Assembly (NCBI GenBank): GCA_963697285.1
Contig: CAVONI010000003.1
Coordinates: 1 to 64,000 of the forward strand
From: JAEUQQ01 sp963697285
GTDB lineage: Bacteria > Acidobacteriota > Vicinamibacteria > Vicinamibacterales > JAFNAJ01
Direction: 5' to 3'
Length of the DNA: 64,000 bases
Part shown: one piece after another, positions 26,657 through 39,830 of the stretch
Layout: every line of letters begins with the position of its first letter
Position numbering within the stretch: the first letter of the stretch is position 1
Translations under genes and position numbers: made by a program
Notes under the pieces: model-generated
What the model was told of the DNA's origin: nothing
Seen by the model: only the letters and a program-made list of their open reading frames with translations
Database searches by the model: none

Positions 26657-27511
26657 ATGCTGAACCTTCTCGCCAACAGCCTGCGGACTGGCCGCCTCAC
26701 CGAAACGCGTCCGTTCGACGTGCGGCCCGCCTTCGGCTTCCCGGTCATCGACTTCGATCGCTGCACGCTGTGCAGCGCGTGTGTCGACGCCTGCCCAACG
26801 GGGGCGATCCACACCGCGCCAGCAGAACCCTGGCAGCAGACGTTGACCTTGTCGTACGCGTCGTGCATCCAGTGCCGCGCGTGTGTCACGGAGTGTCCCG
26901 CACAGGCGATCTCGCCGGGGCGCGACATCGAGATCGCGACCTTCACGCGGCGCCAGCTCGAACAGAGGGCCACGTTCAATGTCGACGCCGAGACCGGTCA
27001 CGCGACGCTGCACGCGATCGACGCCCAGCCGCGACCCAGCCTCGAGGAGGGCGCGGCGCGCCTGCGGGCGCGGATCCACGGCCGCCTCGGTCGATCGCTT
27101 CACGTGCGGCAGGTCGATGCCGGCAGCTGCAACGGCTGCGAGCTGGAGATCGCGGCGACCACGAACCCGCTGTTCGATCTCGAACGCTTCGGGATTCACC
27201 TGGTCGCGAGTCCCAGGCACGCCGACCTCCTGCTGGTCACCGGGCCCGTCACGCGCAACATGGAGACGGCGCTTCGTGCCACCTACGAGGCGACGCCCGA
27301 CCCACGCATCGTCGTGGCGGTCGGCGCGTGCGGCTGCAGCGGCGGAATCTTCGGCGCAGACACCTACGCCTCGAGGGGCGGCGTTGGTGACATCCTGCCC
27401 GTCGATGTCTACATCCCGGGATGCCCGCCCCGTCCGCAGGCGATCCTCAACGGGTTGCTCGTCGCGATGGGACTGCGCGAGGCGAAGAGCGATCCCGTGC
27501 GACGCGCCTGA
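26657..27511 (+). CDS. Fused ferredoxin (HyfH-like) and NuoB-like small subunit (HyfI-like)
   Basis: 284 residues. Residues 1-95 form a two-cluster ferredoxin: CTLCSACVDACP and CIQCRACVTECP, two CxxCxxCxxxCP sets as in HyfH/NuoI. From about residue 140 it is the NuoB/hydrogenase-small-subunit domain with its [4Fe-4S] N2-type ligands in GSCNGCELE, GACGCSGGIF and PGCPPRP. These two proteins are normally separate genes (hyfH and hyfI). Iron-sulphur ligands are fully kept, in contrast to the lost nickel site in the large subunit, so electron transfer to an internal acceptor is still expected. Last gene of the operon. Confidence 0.9.
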   Translation: MLNLLANSLRTGRLTETRPFDVRPAFGFPVIDFDRCTLCSACVDACPTGAIHTAPAEPWQQTLTLSYASCIQCRACVTECPAQAISPGRDIEIATFTRRQLEQRATFNVDAETGHATLHAIDAQPRPSLEEGAARLRARIHGRLGRSLHVRQVDAGSCNGCELEIAATTNPLFDLERFGIHLVASPRHADLLLVTGPVTRNMETALRATYEATPDPRIVVAVGACGCSGGIFGADTYASRGGVGDILPVDVYIPGCPPRPQAILNGLLVAMGLREAKSDPVRRA

Positions 27512-27554
27512 CGGGCAGGATCGGCGTCGGACCCGTTCGCGGAACAGGTCAATG

Positions 27555-27582
27555 TCGACAGGTCGGCCATGTCCGGTACAAT
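27555..27582 (+). promoter_or_regulatory. Putative promoter for the small-protein/nucleotidyltransferase pair
   Basis: TCGACA (27555-27560), 16-base spacer, TACAAT (27577-27582), 11 bases before the ATG at 27594. The -10 box is near consensus; the transcript would be almost leaderless. Confidence 0.4.
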
Positions 27583-27593
27583 GATCGACGATC

Positions 27594-27860
27594 ATGCCGA
27601 CGCTGTCTGAGGATACCGACCAAGCTGCCGAACGCGTGATGATCGCCCTGCTGCGCGCGCAGCCCGTCTGGAAGCGGATCGCCCAGGTCGATGCGCTTCA
27701 TGCTGCCTGTCGCGAACTGGCCCTCGCCGACCTTCGGCGCGCGGCCCCGTCGGCGACGCCGTCCGAGCTCGACGATCGGTTGAGGTCACGGCTGATCGAC
27801 GGCCTGTCAGACACCGCGCTCAGGAACGCCGTGTCAGAAGCTGTTCGCCGCCGCCGATGA
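27594..27860 (+). CDS. Conserved small protein paired with a nucleotidyltransferase
   Basis: 88 residues, helical, with RVMIALLRAQPVWKRIAQVD, ELALADLRRAAPSATPSELD and a basic tail. From memory, similar small proteins (IxLLRxxPPWxKL...LALxGLRxRHPxASxEEL) occur directly before nucleotidyltransferase genes in Acidobacteria, Cyanobacteria and Chloroflexi. Its end overlaps the next ATG by 4 bases (ATGA). A toxin-antitoxin-like role is inferred from the arrangement only. Confidence 0.6.
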   Translation: MPTLSEDTDQAAERVMIALLRAQPVWKRIAQVDALHAACRELALADLRRAAPSATPSELDDRLRSRLIDGLSDTALRNAVSEAVRRRR

Positions 27861-28433
27861 ACCCCACCGACGTGCTCATGCTCGTCGTCGCCGTGTTCGA
27901 TCGGCTGGGCATACCCTATGTCGTTGTGGGCTCGTTCGCCAGTTCGGCACGAGGGGTGCCCCGAGCGACAAACGATGCCGACGTGGTCGCAGACATCCAA
28001 CCTGGCCAGGCGGGCGCCATCGTCGCCGCCCTCGACGCTGCGTTTTACGTCGATCGTGTCGCCGTCGACCGCGCCATCTCGCACGGCCGCAGCTTCAATG
28101 CGATTCATCTGGCGACGGCGTTCAAGATCGACGTCTTCGTGCCGCCTCCAGGTGGGTTCGGCCGCCAACAGCTGGTGCGTCGGCAACGCGAGACGCTCGG
28201 CGATCGCCCGGCGACCGACGCAGCTGTTCGTGGCCACGGCCGAAGACGTGGTCCTCGCGAAACTCGAGTGGTTCCGCGCCTCGGGGGAAGTCTCCGAGCG
28301 TCAATGGCGCGACATCGTCGGTGTGATCAAGGTGCAGGACGAACACCTCGACCGTCCGTACCTGCAGGCGTGGGCGCGCCGCCTCGGCGTCGAGTCGCTG
28401 CTCGAACGAGCCCTGGCAGCGAGTCGTGACTGA
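27857..28433 (+). pseudogene. DUF6036-like nucleotidyltransferase, frameshifted
   Basis: The N-terminal part has the polymerase-beta nucleotidyltransferase signature G25-S26-...-D40-x-D42 (VVVGSFASSARGVPRATNDADVV), then FKIDVFVPPPGG as the third-acid strand. Near 28205-28225 the frame shifts by one base. The other frame completes the expected protein as TQLFVATAEDVVLAKLEWFR, GEVSERQWRDIVGVI and LLERALAASRD, with a stop at 28431-28433. Without the shift this is an intact protein of about 191 residues of the family annotated as nucleotidyltransferase next to small proteins. The single-base nature suggests recent loss or a sequence error. Confidence 0.7.
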
Positions 28434-28434
28434 C

Positions 28435-28454
28435 GCGCCGTTGCGTCACGGCGC
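28435..28454. terminator. Hairpin after nucleotidyltransferase gene
   Basis: Stem GCGCCGT / ACGGCGC (7 bp) with a 6-base loop, starting directly after the stop codon, in a 91-base gap between convergent genes. No T-run. A likely terminator for either side. Confidence 0.45.
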
Positions 28455-28524
28455 CTGGTTCACGTTCGTTTGGCGCCGCGGGCGCTGGCCCGGCGAATAC
28501 GGGGGCGCTGACCGGCAACGGCAC

Positions 28525-29640
28525 TCAGCGCGCAGGCCCGTTGGGCGCCACCAGCCCCTTGGTGAATCGCATGGCGGCCGCCGCCTCGAGGGCTTCGTTC
28601 ATCTCGTGGAGCGCGAAGGTCTGTTCGCCGATGGCGTGCCACGGGATCCGTGCCGCATGGTGATCCAGGATGCGCAGCGCCCTGACGAAGTGTCCCGCCT
28701 CGCTGCCCCAGCAGCCGCGAATGTCGAGGTGCTTGCGGTTGATGTCGTGGTGGCCGCTGATCGTGCTCGGCCCGACGTCGGTGTAGTGACCGGCGATGAC
28801 GTAGGTGCCGCCATCGCGCACGAGGCCGAACGCCTCCTCGATCGCACGCGGCGCACCGGCGGCTTCGATCGCCACGTCGGCGCCGCGCCGGCGCGTGGCG
28901 TCGAGCACGCGCTCGCGGCGTTCGTCCAGGCTCGTCGCCTCGAGGTCGAGCACGATGTCGGCGCCCATCCGCTGCGCCAGCGCGAGCCGCGCCCCCGGCG
29001 CGCCGATGGCGATGACCGTGGCCGCGCCCGACAGCTTCGCCAACGCGACGCAACTGAGGCCGACGGCGCCCACGCCCTGGACGACCACGACATCGGCGAG
29101 GCGGACGCCGGCCCGTTCGACCGCATGCACGGCCGTGATGAGCCCGCAGCCGCCGCCGATGTACGCCTCAGGTGAGACGCCGGCCGGCAATGGCGCCGCG
29201 ATCACGCCGGGTTCGAGGTAGATCGCTTCCGCCCATCCCCCGAAGAGCCCATCCTCGACGCTGTCGGTGATGCCGTAGACACGGCGTGACGCGCAGCGTG
29301 TCGGCGTGCGCGTCACCGCGCACGCTTCGCAGTGGCCGCACGCACGGTGCACGTCGTAGAACGCCACGAGGTCGCCCTCGGGGATGCGGGCGCCGTCGTA
29401 GGCGCGAAACGACGAGGTGGCGGCGGCGAGATGCCCCACCGAGACGTGGCCGGGCACGATGGGATAGGGCACACCCGCCAGGCGCCCATGCCAGAGGTGG
29501 ACGTCGGTGCCGCAGACCTCGGAGTACAGCGTGTGCAGCAGGGCGCCGCCCTCGGCGAGGCGGGGGTGCGGGCGCTCGGCGAGCGTGATCGGCGCGCGCG
29601 GGCCACTCATGACTGCAACGCGAAAAGTCGGCGAAGACAT
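28525..29640 (-). CDS. Zinc-dependent medium-chain alcohol dehydrogenase family protein
   Basis: 371 residues of the MDR superfamily. Catalytic-zinc region EVCGTDVHLWHGRL and PIVPGHVSVGHL (the usual GHExxG glutamate is replaced: GHVSVG). The structural-zinc lobe is CGHCEACAVTRTPTRC, four cysteines. The NAD(P)-binding fold is VVVVQGVGAVGLSCVALAKL, then VIAIGAPGARLALAQRMGAD. The GHE to GHV change removes a residue that often shapes the catalytic zinc site and may alter activity. It is transcribed divergently from gltB. The substrate (alcohol, polyol or sorbitol type) cannot be specified. Confidence 0.87.
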   Translation of the reverse strand: MSSPTFRVAVMSGPRAPITLAERPHPRLAEGGALLHTLYSEVCGTDVHLWHGRLAGVPYPIVPGHVSVGHLAAATSSFRAYDGARIPEGDLVAFYDVHRACGHCEACAVTRTPTRCASRRVYGITDSVEDGLFGGWAEAIYLEPGVIAAPLPAGVSPEAYIGGGCGLITAVHAVERAGVRLADVVVVQGVGAVGLSCVALAKLSGAATVIAIGAPGARLALAQRMGADIVLDLEATSLDERRERVLDATRRRGADVAIEAAGAPRAIEEAFGLVRDGGTYVIAGHYTDVGPSTISGHHDINRKHLDIRGCWGSEAGHFVRALRILDHHAARIPWHAIGEQTFALHEMNEALEAAAAMRFTKGLVAPNGPAR

Positions 29641-29934
29641 AAGTGCGATGCATTATACATATGGCCACCGATGATCCATGAGCGTTGTGTCATGGGTCGT
29701 CTCGATCCACGCGATCTGCGCATAGAATACGAGGGCACCAGACGCCAGACGTTCGAGGACACGACCACTCCGACGCCGGCAGCGGGACTGCCGGCCGACG
29801 GGTGCCCCAGTAAACGACGATTCGGTTCGCCGAGGCCCCGGTCACGACCCGACGGGGCCACGGCGCATCACTCTTCTCTGCTGGGTGGCCTTTGCATTCC
29901 CGGACAGTCCCGCGCCAGCGAAACGAGCGAGCCC
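29641..29934 (+). promoter_or_regulatory. Structured leader upstream of gltB
   Basis: 294 bases between divergent genes. A -10-like TAGAAT lies at 29723-29728, leaving a leader of about 200 bases. The leader holds two hairpins: GCCGGCAG-CGGGA-CTGCCGGC (29775-29795) and GGCCCCG...CGGGGCC (29834-29859). I recognise no known riboswitch. The long, structured leader suggests post-initiation control of glutamate synthase, which is unproven. Confidence 0.4.
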
Positions 29935-34602
<4,668 letters not shown>

Positions 34603-34619
34603 CCCGAGGAGCCGCCGAG

Positions 34620-36083
34620 ATGGGTGACCCGACTGGATTCCTCAAGCACACGCGGCAAGTACCCGCGTACCGGCCCGTGGCGCTGCGCGTGCGCGACTGG
34701 GAAGAGGTCTACGACGACTTCCCGCTGGCGAGCGTGGCCACGCAGGCCAGCCGCTGCATGGACTGTGGCATCCCGTTCTGCACCAGCGGGTGCCCGCTCG
34801 GCAACGCCATCCCCGAGTGGAACGACCTCGTCTTCCGCAACCGGTGGCGCGAGGCCATCGACCGCCTGCACGCCACCAACAACTTCCCCGAGTTCACGGG
34901 CCGCCTGTGCCCGGCCCCCTGCGAGGCCGCGTGCGTGCTCGGCATCTCGCAACCCGCCGTCACGATCAAGCAGGTCGAGGTCGAGATCATCGATCGGGCG
35001 TGGGACAAGGGCTGGATCTCCCCGGTCAGGCCGACGAGCAAGACGGGCAAGCGCATTGCAATCGTCGGATCGGGCCCGGCCGGCCTCGCGGCTGCGCAAC
35101 AGCTGACGCGTGCGGGACATGACGTCGTCGTCTTCGAGCGCGACGACCGCATCGGCGGGCTGCTGCGCTACGGCATCCCATCGTTCAAGCTCGAGAAGCG
35201 GCACCTCGACCGCCGGCTCGACCAGATGCGCACCGAGGGCACGCGCTTCAGGACGTCGGTCAACGTCGGCACCGACATCACCGGCGACGACCTCCGCGCG
35301 TCGTTCGACGCCATCGTGCTCGCCGGCGGTGCGACCGTCCGCCGCGACCTGCCGATCGAGGGGCGCGACCTGCACGGCATCCACCAGGCCATGGACTTCC
35401 TGCCGCTCGCCAACCGCGTGCAGGAGGGAGACCTCGCCGAGTCGCCGATCTCAGCGCGCGGCAGGCAGGTCGTGATCATCGGCGGCGGCGATACCGGGGC
35501 CGACTGCCTCGGGACGGCCATCCGCCAGGGCGCGCGCAGCGTGCACCAGTTCGAGATCCTCCCGAAGCCGGCGCCGCAGCGGAGCGTCTCGGACCCCTGG
35601 CCGACCTATCCCACGATCTTCCGCGTCGCGTCGGCGCACGAAGAGGGCGTCGAACGCGTCTACTCCGTCGAAACGTCGGCGTTCCTCGGTGACGAGGCAG
35701 GCCACGTGCGTGCACTCAGGGCCCATTCCGTCGAGCGCGTGACCGTGGACGGGCGGATGAGCTTCGTGCCGGTCGAGGGCAGTTCGTTCGAGCTGCCGTG
35801 CACACTGGTGCTCCTGGCGATGGGCTTCACGGGTGCTGAACGCGGGGGCATCGTCGGACAACTGGGTCTCAACATCGACGCGCGAGGCAACGTGGCGCGG
35901 TCAGCCGGCTGGCAGGCGAGCGCCCCGGGCGTCTTCGTGTGCGGTGACATGGGCCGCGGCCAGAGCCTCATCGTGTGGGCGATCGCCGAAGGCCGCGCGT
36001 GCGCGGCCGCGGTGGACCGCCACCTGATGGGCACATCGGCGCTGCCCGCCCCCATCAGGCCCGAGTCGGTCCCGCTGCGCTGA
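34620..36083 (+). CDS. gltD: Glutamate synthase small subunit
   Basis: 487 residues from ATG 34620, which has GAGGAG about 9 bases upstream and gives the usual MGDPTGFL opening. An alternative ATG at 34599 overlaps the gltB stop. The N-terminus carries two [4Fe-4S] cysteine sets (CMDCGIPFCTSGCP and CPAPCEAACVLG). FAD site: IAIVGSGPAGLAAAQQL. NADPH site: VVIIGGGDTGADCLGTA. C-terminal FAD contact: GVFVCGDMGRGQSLIVWAI. It feeds electrons from NAD(P)H to the large subunit. Confidence 0.96.
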   Translation: MGDPTGFLKHTRQVPAYRPVALRVRDWEEVYDDFPLASVATQASRCMDCGIPFCTSGCPLGNAIPEWNDLVFRNRWREAIDRLHATNNFPEFTGRLCPAPCEAACVLGISQPAVTIKQVEVEIIDRAWDKGWISPVRPTSKTGKRIAIVGSGPAGLAAAQQLTRAGHDVVVFERDDRIGGLLRYGIPSFKLEKRHLDRRLDQMRTEGTRFRTSVNVGTDITGDDLRASFDAIVLAGGATVRRDLPIEGRDLHGIHQAMDFLPLANRVQEGDLAESPISARGRQVVIIGGGDTGADCLGTAIRQGARSVHQFEILPKPAPQRSVSDPWPTYPTIFRVASAHEEGVERVYSVETSAFLGDEAGHVRALRAHSVERVTVDGRMSFVPVEGSSFELPCTLVLLAMGFTGAERGGIVGQLGLNIDARGNVARSAGWQASAPGVFVCGDMGRGQSLIVWAIAEGRACAAAVDRHLMGTSALPAPIRPESVPLR

Positions 36084-36228
36084 GGGGGCATACGCCCTTC
36101 GTCGCATGTTTTCGAGGTTCGGCATGCGTGCGCCGAGGGGGTCCCCTCCTTCTTCCTGGCGTTCTTCGGGCTGTGGCACCTTCCGCTGGGTCCGCCGCAT
36201 GGCCTCGTCTTTGCTAGTCTGAGGGTGG

Positions 36229-36912
36229 ATGTCGAGCGCTGCCGGAAATCCGTCGGGCCCGCGAGGGCGGAGTGGAACGGCAGCGGCTGTGTTGCATCAG
36301 GACAATGCCGGGCGTATTGTCGACGGGATGGTCGGGCCACTTCGCCGGGCGCCGATGATGCGGGTGCGTCCGGGTGCGCAGCACGCGATGTTGTCGGTCC
36401 GATGGGCCATGACGGGCGTCCGACACCTGCTGCGGGCCCTTCCGGTCGGCCTCATCACCCTCCTCCTGGCGTTCCACGCCTGGCTGTTCGTCTCCAGCAT
36501 CACCACCGGCCGCGTCCTCGAACTCGGGGTGGCGTTGCGTTGGGCCGCCGGGCTCGGCCTGTCGGCCGCATTCGTCGCGTTGTGGCGCCTCGGCGTGCCG
36601 CTCCTGCGAGGCCGCAAGGCCCTCGTGCTCTGGATCCTCGTCGGCGTCCTGCACGCGAGCGCCGTGGCCTCGACGCCCACGACCCTCGAGGGCGACGCCC
36701 ACGGCGCGCAGACCCTCATTTCACTGGCCGTGCAGCTCGGAGGCCCGCTCGCCGCGGCCTTCGGCATCGTGCTCCTGGTCTGCTTCGTGCGGACCACCTG
36801 TCCCCGCGTCGAGCGTCGGCTGGTCCTGGTCCTGACGTCCGACACCCTCGCGCACGTGCGCGCGGGCGGCATCTGCATCGCCGCCCCCCGTCCTCCCCCG
36901 TTTCTCGGCTGA
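36229..36912 (+). CDS. Small membrane protein of unknown function
   Basis: Up to 227 residues. The first 60 are not hydrophobic and the true start may be a later ATG (36388 or 36406). There follow three or four membrane helices (VGLITLLLAFHAWLFVSS, LGLSAAFVALWRLGVPLL, ALVLWILVGVLHASAV, LAAAFGIVLLVCFVRT). It lies 160 bases upstream of the TonB-dependent receptor in the same direction, so it may belong to the same uptake locus. No family recognised. The 145-base gap before it holds only a weak stem (GGGC-ATAC-GCCC) after gltD. Confidence 0.5.
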   Translation: MSSAAGNPSGPRGRSGTAAAVLHQDNAGRIVDGMVGPLRRAPMMRVRPGAQHAMLSVRWAMTGVRHLLRALPVGLITLLLAFHAWLFVSSITTGRVLELGVALRWAAGLGLSAAFVALWRLGVPLLRGRKALVLWILVGVLHASAVASTPTTLEGDAHGAQTLISLAVQLGGPLAAAFGIVLLVCFVRTTCPRVERRLVLVLTSDTLAHVRAGGICIAAPRPPPFLG

Positions 36913-36985
36913 GCGATTACCACGTGTGAGGCGTGGCAGCGTGCCCCCCACCGGGGGCCGCGGGCCTCGCAGCATCACGTTTCTG

Positions 36986-37013
36986 TCCCGGCGGCCGCGT
37001 CCGCGGCCCGGGA
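36986..37013 (+). promoter_or_regulatory. GC-rich hairpin in leader of TonB receptor gene
   Basis: Two stacked stems, TCCCG / CGGGA and GGCCGCG / CGCGGCC, separated by a 2-base bulge, 62 bases before the receptor start. Could terminate the upstream transcript or be part of a regulatory leader. Confidence 0.35.
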
Positions 37014-37074
37014 TGAACGGTCGCGTGCGCGAGATTCGCCGCACGACCCTTCTTCAACTGCTCAGAGAGACACC

Positions 37075-39714
37075 ATGAACCGCACGTTCCTCGCACTTGC
37101 CCTCACTGCCGTTCTCGGCGTGGCGGAGTCGGCCTCGGCGGCCGACATCATCGGCTCGGCGGCTGACCCGTCGGGCGTCACCCTTCCGGGCGCCCAGGTC
37201 GTCCTGCACAACGTCGCCACCGGCGCAGAGGATTCGCTATCGGCCGACCAGGAGGGTCGTTTCCGATTCGAGAACCTCGCCATCGGCATCTACCGGCTCA
37301 CCGTGAGCCTCGACGGGTTCTCGAAGGACTCACGCACCGTCGCCGTCGGTGCCGCCGCCGACACGCTGGAATTGACGTTCGTCCTCCGGCCGGGTGGCCT
37401 GAGCGACTCGGTCACCGTCACGGCGACGCGCAGCGAGCGCGACGCGCTCGAGGTGCCGGTGCGCACCGACACGATTACGCCGGAGCAGATCCTCGAGCGC
37501 GCACCCGGATCGACGGGCGAGGCGCTCCTGCTGGCCCCGGGCATCACGGCCGTCGGCTCGGGCCCGTTCTCGATGCGGCCCCGCCTCCGCGGCCTCGACT
37601 CGACGCGCCTGCTGGTACTCGTCGATGGTGAGCGCCTCAACAACGCGCGCACGGCCACCGATCGCGCGGGCACCGAGGTTGGCCTGATCGACCCGTTCAA
37701 CATCGAGAGCCTCGAGGTGGTGAGCGGCGCCGGCTCGGTGCTCTACGGTACCGATGCGCTCGCCGGCACCATCAACATCATCACGACCCAGCCGAAGTTC
37801 ACCGACAACCTGCGGCTCTCGTACGGGTTCGACGGGTACTACTCGTCGAACGAGGACGGACAGCGCGGCACGGCGCACGTCGGGGTGAGTTCGCGCCGGT
37901 TCACCTTGAATGTCGCCGCGACGCTCGAGGATCACGACACCTACACGGCCGGCAAGCTCTCGGTGGAAGACACGCGCCCGTACTTCGCCTCGGGCCAGTT
38001 GAACCAGGCAGACATCATCGACGACAACTTCGGGTTCAACTTCGGAGCCTTTCCGGATCCGTTCAACGCGCCGTACGTGCGCACCGACAACACGGTGCCG
38101 AACTCGGCCATGCAGGGCAACACGCTCAACCTCTCGAGCATGTTCGCGATCTCGAACACGCAGACGCTGTCGGTGAAGTACCTGCGTCGCCGTGTCGAGG
38201 ACGTGGGCTTCCCCGACTTCGCCGAGCCGACGTTCTTCCAGCGGGTCTCCCTGCCCTCCAACAAGCTCGATCGCGTGTCGGCCCGCTACGAGGCCCGGGC
38301 GCTCACGCCGTGGTTCACGAACCTCAAGGTCTCGGCCTACTTCCAGGAACAGTCGCGGTTGCTGCGCAACGAGTTCCCGGTCGAGTTCCCGGCTCCCACC
38401 GCGGTGACCTTCTTCCCGATCAACGTGTTCAGGCTCGACATCCTGAGCGACACCGAGCAGCACGTGCAGACGCCCGGCGTCGACGTGCAGGGCACGTTCC
38501 TCGTGGCGCGCAGGCACGTGATCACGGCCGGCAGCACCATCTACAGCGACCAGAGCGCCGACGCGCGCTACTCGTCGACGCAGATGAGCATGCTCGGCAA
38601 CGTGTCGCTCGGCGCACGCGGTCCCCAGGCCAACGTCTTCGCGTCGCCGATCAGGATGGGCGCGCCGACGGAATCGACGCCGACGCGGGTCCCGGATGCG
38701 TCGTTCCGTGACATCGGGTTGTTCGTGCAGGACGAGTTCAACGTGGCGCCGCGCGTGCGGCTGGTCGGGGGCCTCAGGTTCGATCGCTACGCCGTCACGA
38801 CCCAGCCGACGCCCGGCTACGACGTCGAGTCGCTGATCGTCGGGGCGAATCCGCAGATCGATCCGGCGACGTTGCCTGACATGAACGGCAGCAAGATCGC
38901 CCGGTCGGCCCTGACGGGCGATGTCGGGGTCGTCTACCGGCCGAACGACACGGTGAGCATGCTGGCCCGGTACGGGCGCAGCTATCGGCACGCGAACCTC
39001 GAGGAACTGCTCTTCTCGGGCAGCGCCACGGTGGGTTACATCATCCCGAACATCACGGTGGCCCCCGAGACGGGCAACAACTTCGACGTCGGGGTCAAGT
39101 TTCGCACGCCCCGTTACGCAGCGTCGGTGGCCTACTTCAACAACAGCTACGACGGCTTCATCTCGACCGAGATCGTCTCGAAGGGCACCCTGGGTCCGTT
39201 GTCACAAGCCATCAACTTCAGCGACGTGCGCATCCAGGGCATCGAAGCGGACGGCGAACTCCCGGTGCGCTTCTCGCGTGGCCTGATCACGCTCTTCGGC
39301 AACGCCGCGTTCACGCGTGGCGACGTCGTCGAGGGCACGAATCCGCTCACCGGTGCCTCGCTCGACCACACGCCGTTCGACAACATCACGCCGTTCAAGA
39401 GCACCGTGGGGGTCCGCTTCAGCGACACGCGCGACCGCCTGTGGATCGAGTATGGGGCGCGCATGCAGGCCGACATCGAGCGCGTTGCGCCCACGCTCAT
39501 CGACTCGCCGTACCTGATCGCGCAGGACCTGCTGTCGCTCGAGGGCTTCGTCGTCCAGCGGGTGGCGTTCGGCGTCGACCTGAAGCCGCAGGGTCATCGC
39601 CTCGGTGTCGTGGTAGCCGTCGAGAACCTGGCCGACGAGTACTACCGTGAACAGTTCCAGTTCGCTCCGGCGCGCGGCCGCACGTTTACGGTCGCCCTGC
39701 GGGTGCGCAACTAG
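37075..39714 (+). CDS. TonB-dependent outer-membrane receptor
   Basis: 879 residues. The signal peptide MNRTFLALALTAVLGVAESASA is cleaved before ADIIG. Then a carboxypeptidase-regulatory-like beta domain (about 23-110, VTLPGAQVVLHNVATG), the plug (about 120-250, with RGLDSTRLLVLVDGERLNN and VSGAGSVLYGTDALAGTINI), and a 22-strand-type barrel ending in ...GRTFTVALRVRN with aromatic/hydrophobic residues at alternate places. It is shorter than the Oar-like acidobacterial giants of more than 1000 residues. The plug is most like that of BtuB/heme/siderophore receptors, so metal-chelate uptake is a reasonable but unproven role. No TonB/ExbBD genes are nearby. Confidence 0.9.
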   Translation: MNRTFLALALTAVLGVAESASAADIIGSAADPSGVTLPGAQVVLHNVATGAEDSLSADQEGRFRFENLAIGIYRLTVSLDGFSKDSRTVAVGAAADTLELTFVLRPGGLSDSVTVTATRSERDALEVPVRTDTITPEQILERAPGSTGEALLLAPGITAVGSGPFSMRPRLRGLDSTRLLVLVDGERLNNARTATDRAGTEVGLIDPFNIESLEVVSGAGSVLYGTDALAGTINIITTQPKFTDNLRLSYGFDGYYSSNEDGQRGTAHVGVSSRRFTLNVAATLEDHDTYTAGKLSVEDTRPYFASGQLNQADIIDDNFGFNFGAFPDPFNAPYVRTDNTVPNSAMQGNTLNLSSMFAISNTQTLSVKYLRRRVEDVGFPDFAEPTFFQRVSLPSNKLDRVSARYEARALTPWFTNLKVSAYFQEQSRLLRNEFPVEFPAPTAVTFFPINVFRLDILSDTEQHVQTPGVDVQGTFLVARRHVITAGSTIYSDQSADARYSSTQMSMLGNVSLGARGPQANVFASPIRMGAPTESTPTRVPDASFRDIGLFVQDEFNVAPRVRLVGGLRFDRYAVTTQPTPGYDVESLIVGANPQIDPATLPDMNGSKIARSALTGDVGVVYRPNDTVSMLARYGRSYRHANLEELLFSGSATVGYIIPNITVAPETGNNFDVGVKFRTPRYAASVAYFNNSYDGFISTEIVSKGTLGPLSQAINFSDVRIQGIEADGELPVRFSRGLITLFGNAAFTRGDVVEGTNPLTGASLDHTPFDNITPFKSTVGVRFSDTRDRLWIEYGARMQADIERVAPTLIDSPYLIAQDLLSLEGFVVQRVAFGVDLKPQGHRLGVVVAVENLADEYYREQFQFAPARGRTFTVALRVRN

Positions 39715-39733
39715 GCCCTGGCGTCACCTGTGT

Positions 39734-39784
39734 GGGTGCCCCCGTCGCGTCGAATCGCACGCCCGTCGTCGCGACGGGGCACCC
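39734..39784 (+). terminator. Strong hairpin after TonB receptor gene
   Basis: Long stem: GGGTGCCCCCGTCGCG (39734-39749) pairs with CGCGACGGGGCACCC (39770-39784) with a single bulged C and a 20-base loop. It lies 20 bases after the receptor stop and 47 before the next start, so it is a terminator or attenuator. A GTG at 39732 inside it was rejected as a gene start. Confidence 0.6.
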
Positions 39785-39830
39785 CACGGCAGTGAAGGCG
39801 GCAGGGCGCACGTTTCATGCAGAGGCAGTC

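Noticed and set aside
39732..39830. GTG at 39732 as start of the secreted protein
   Set aside because: The first 33 codons lie over a strong hairpin and delay the signal peptide; ATG 39831 starts exactly at it.
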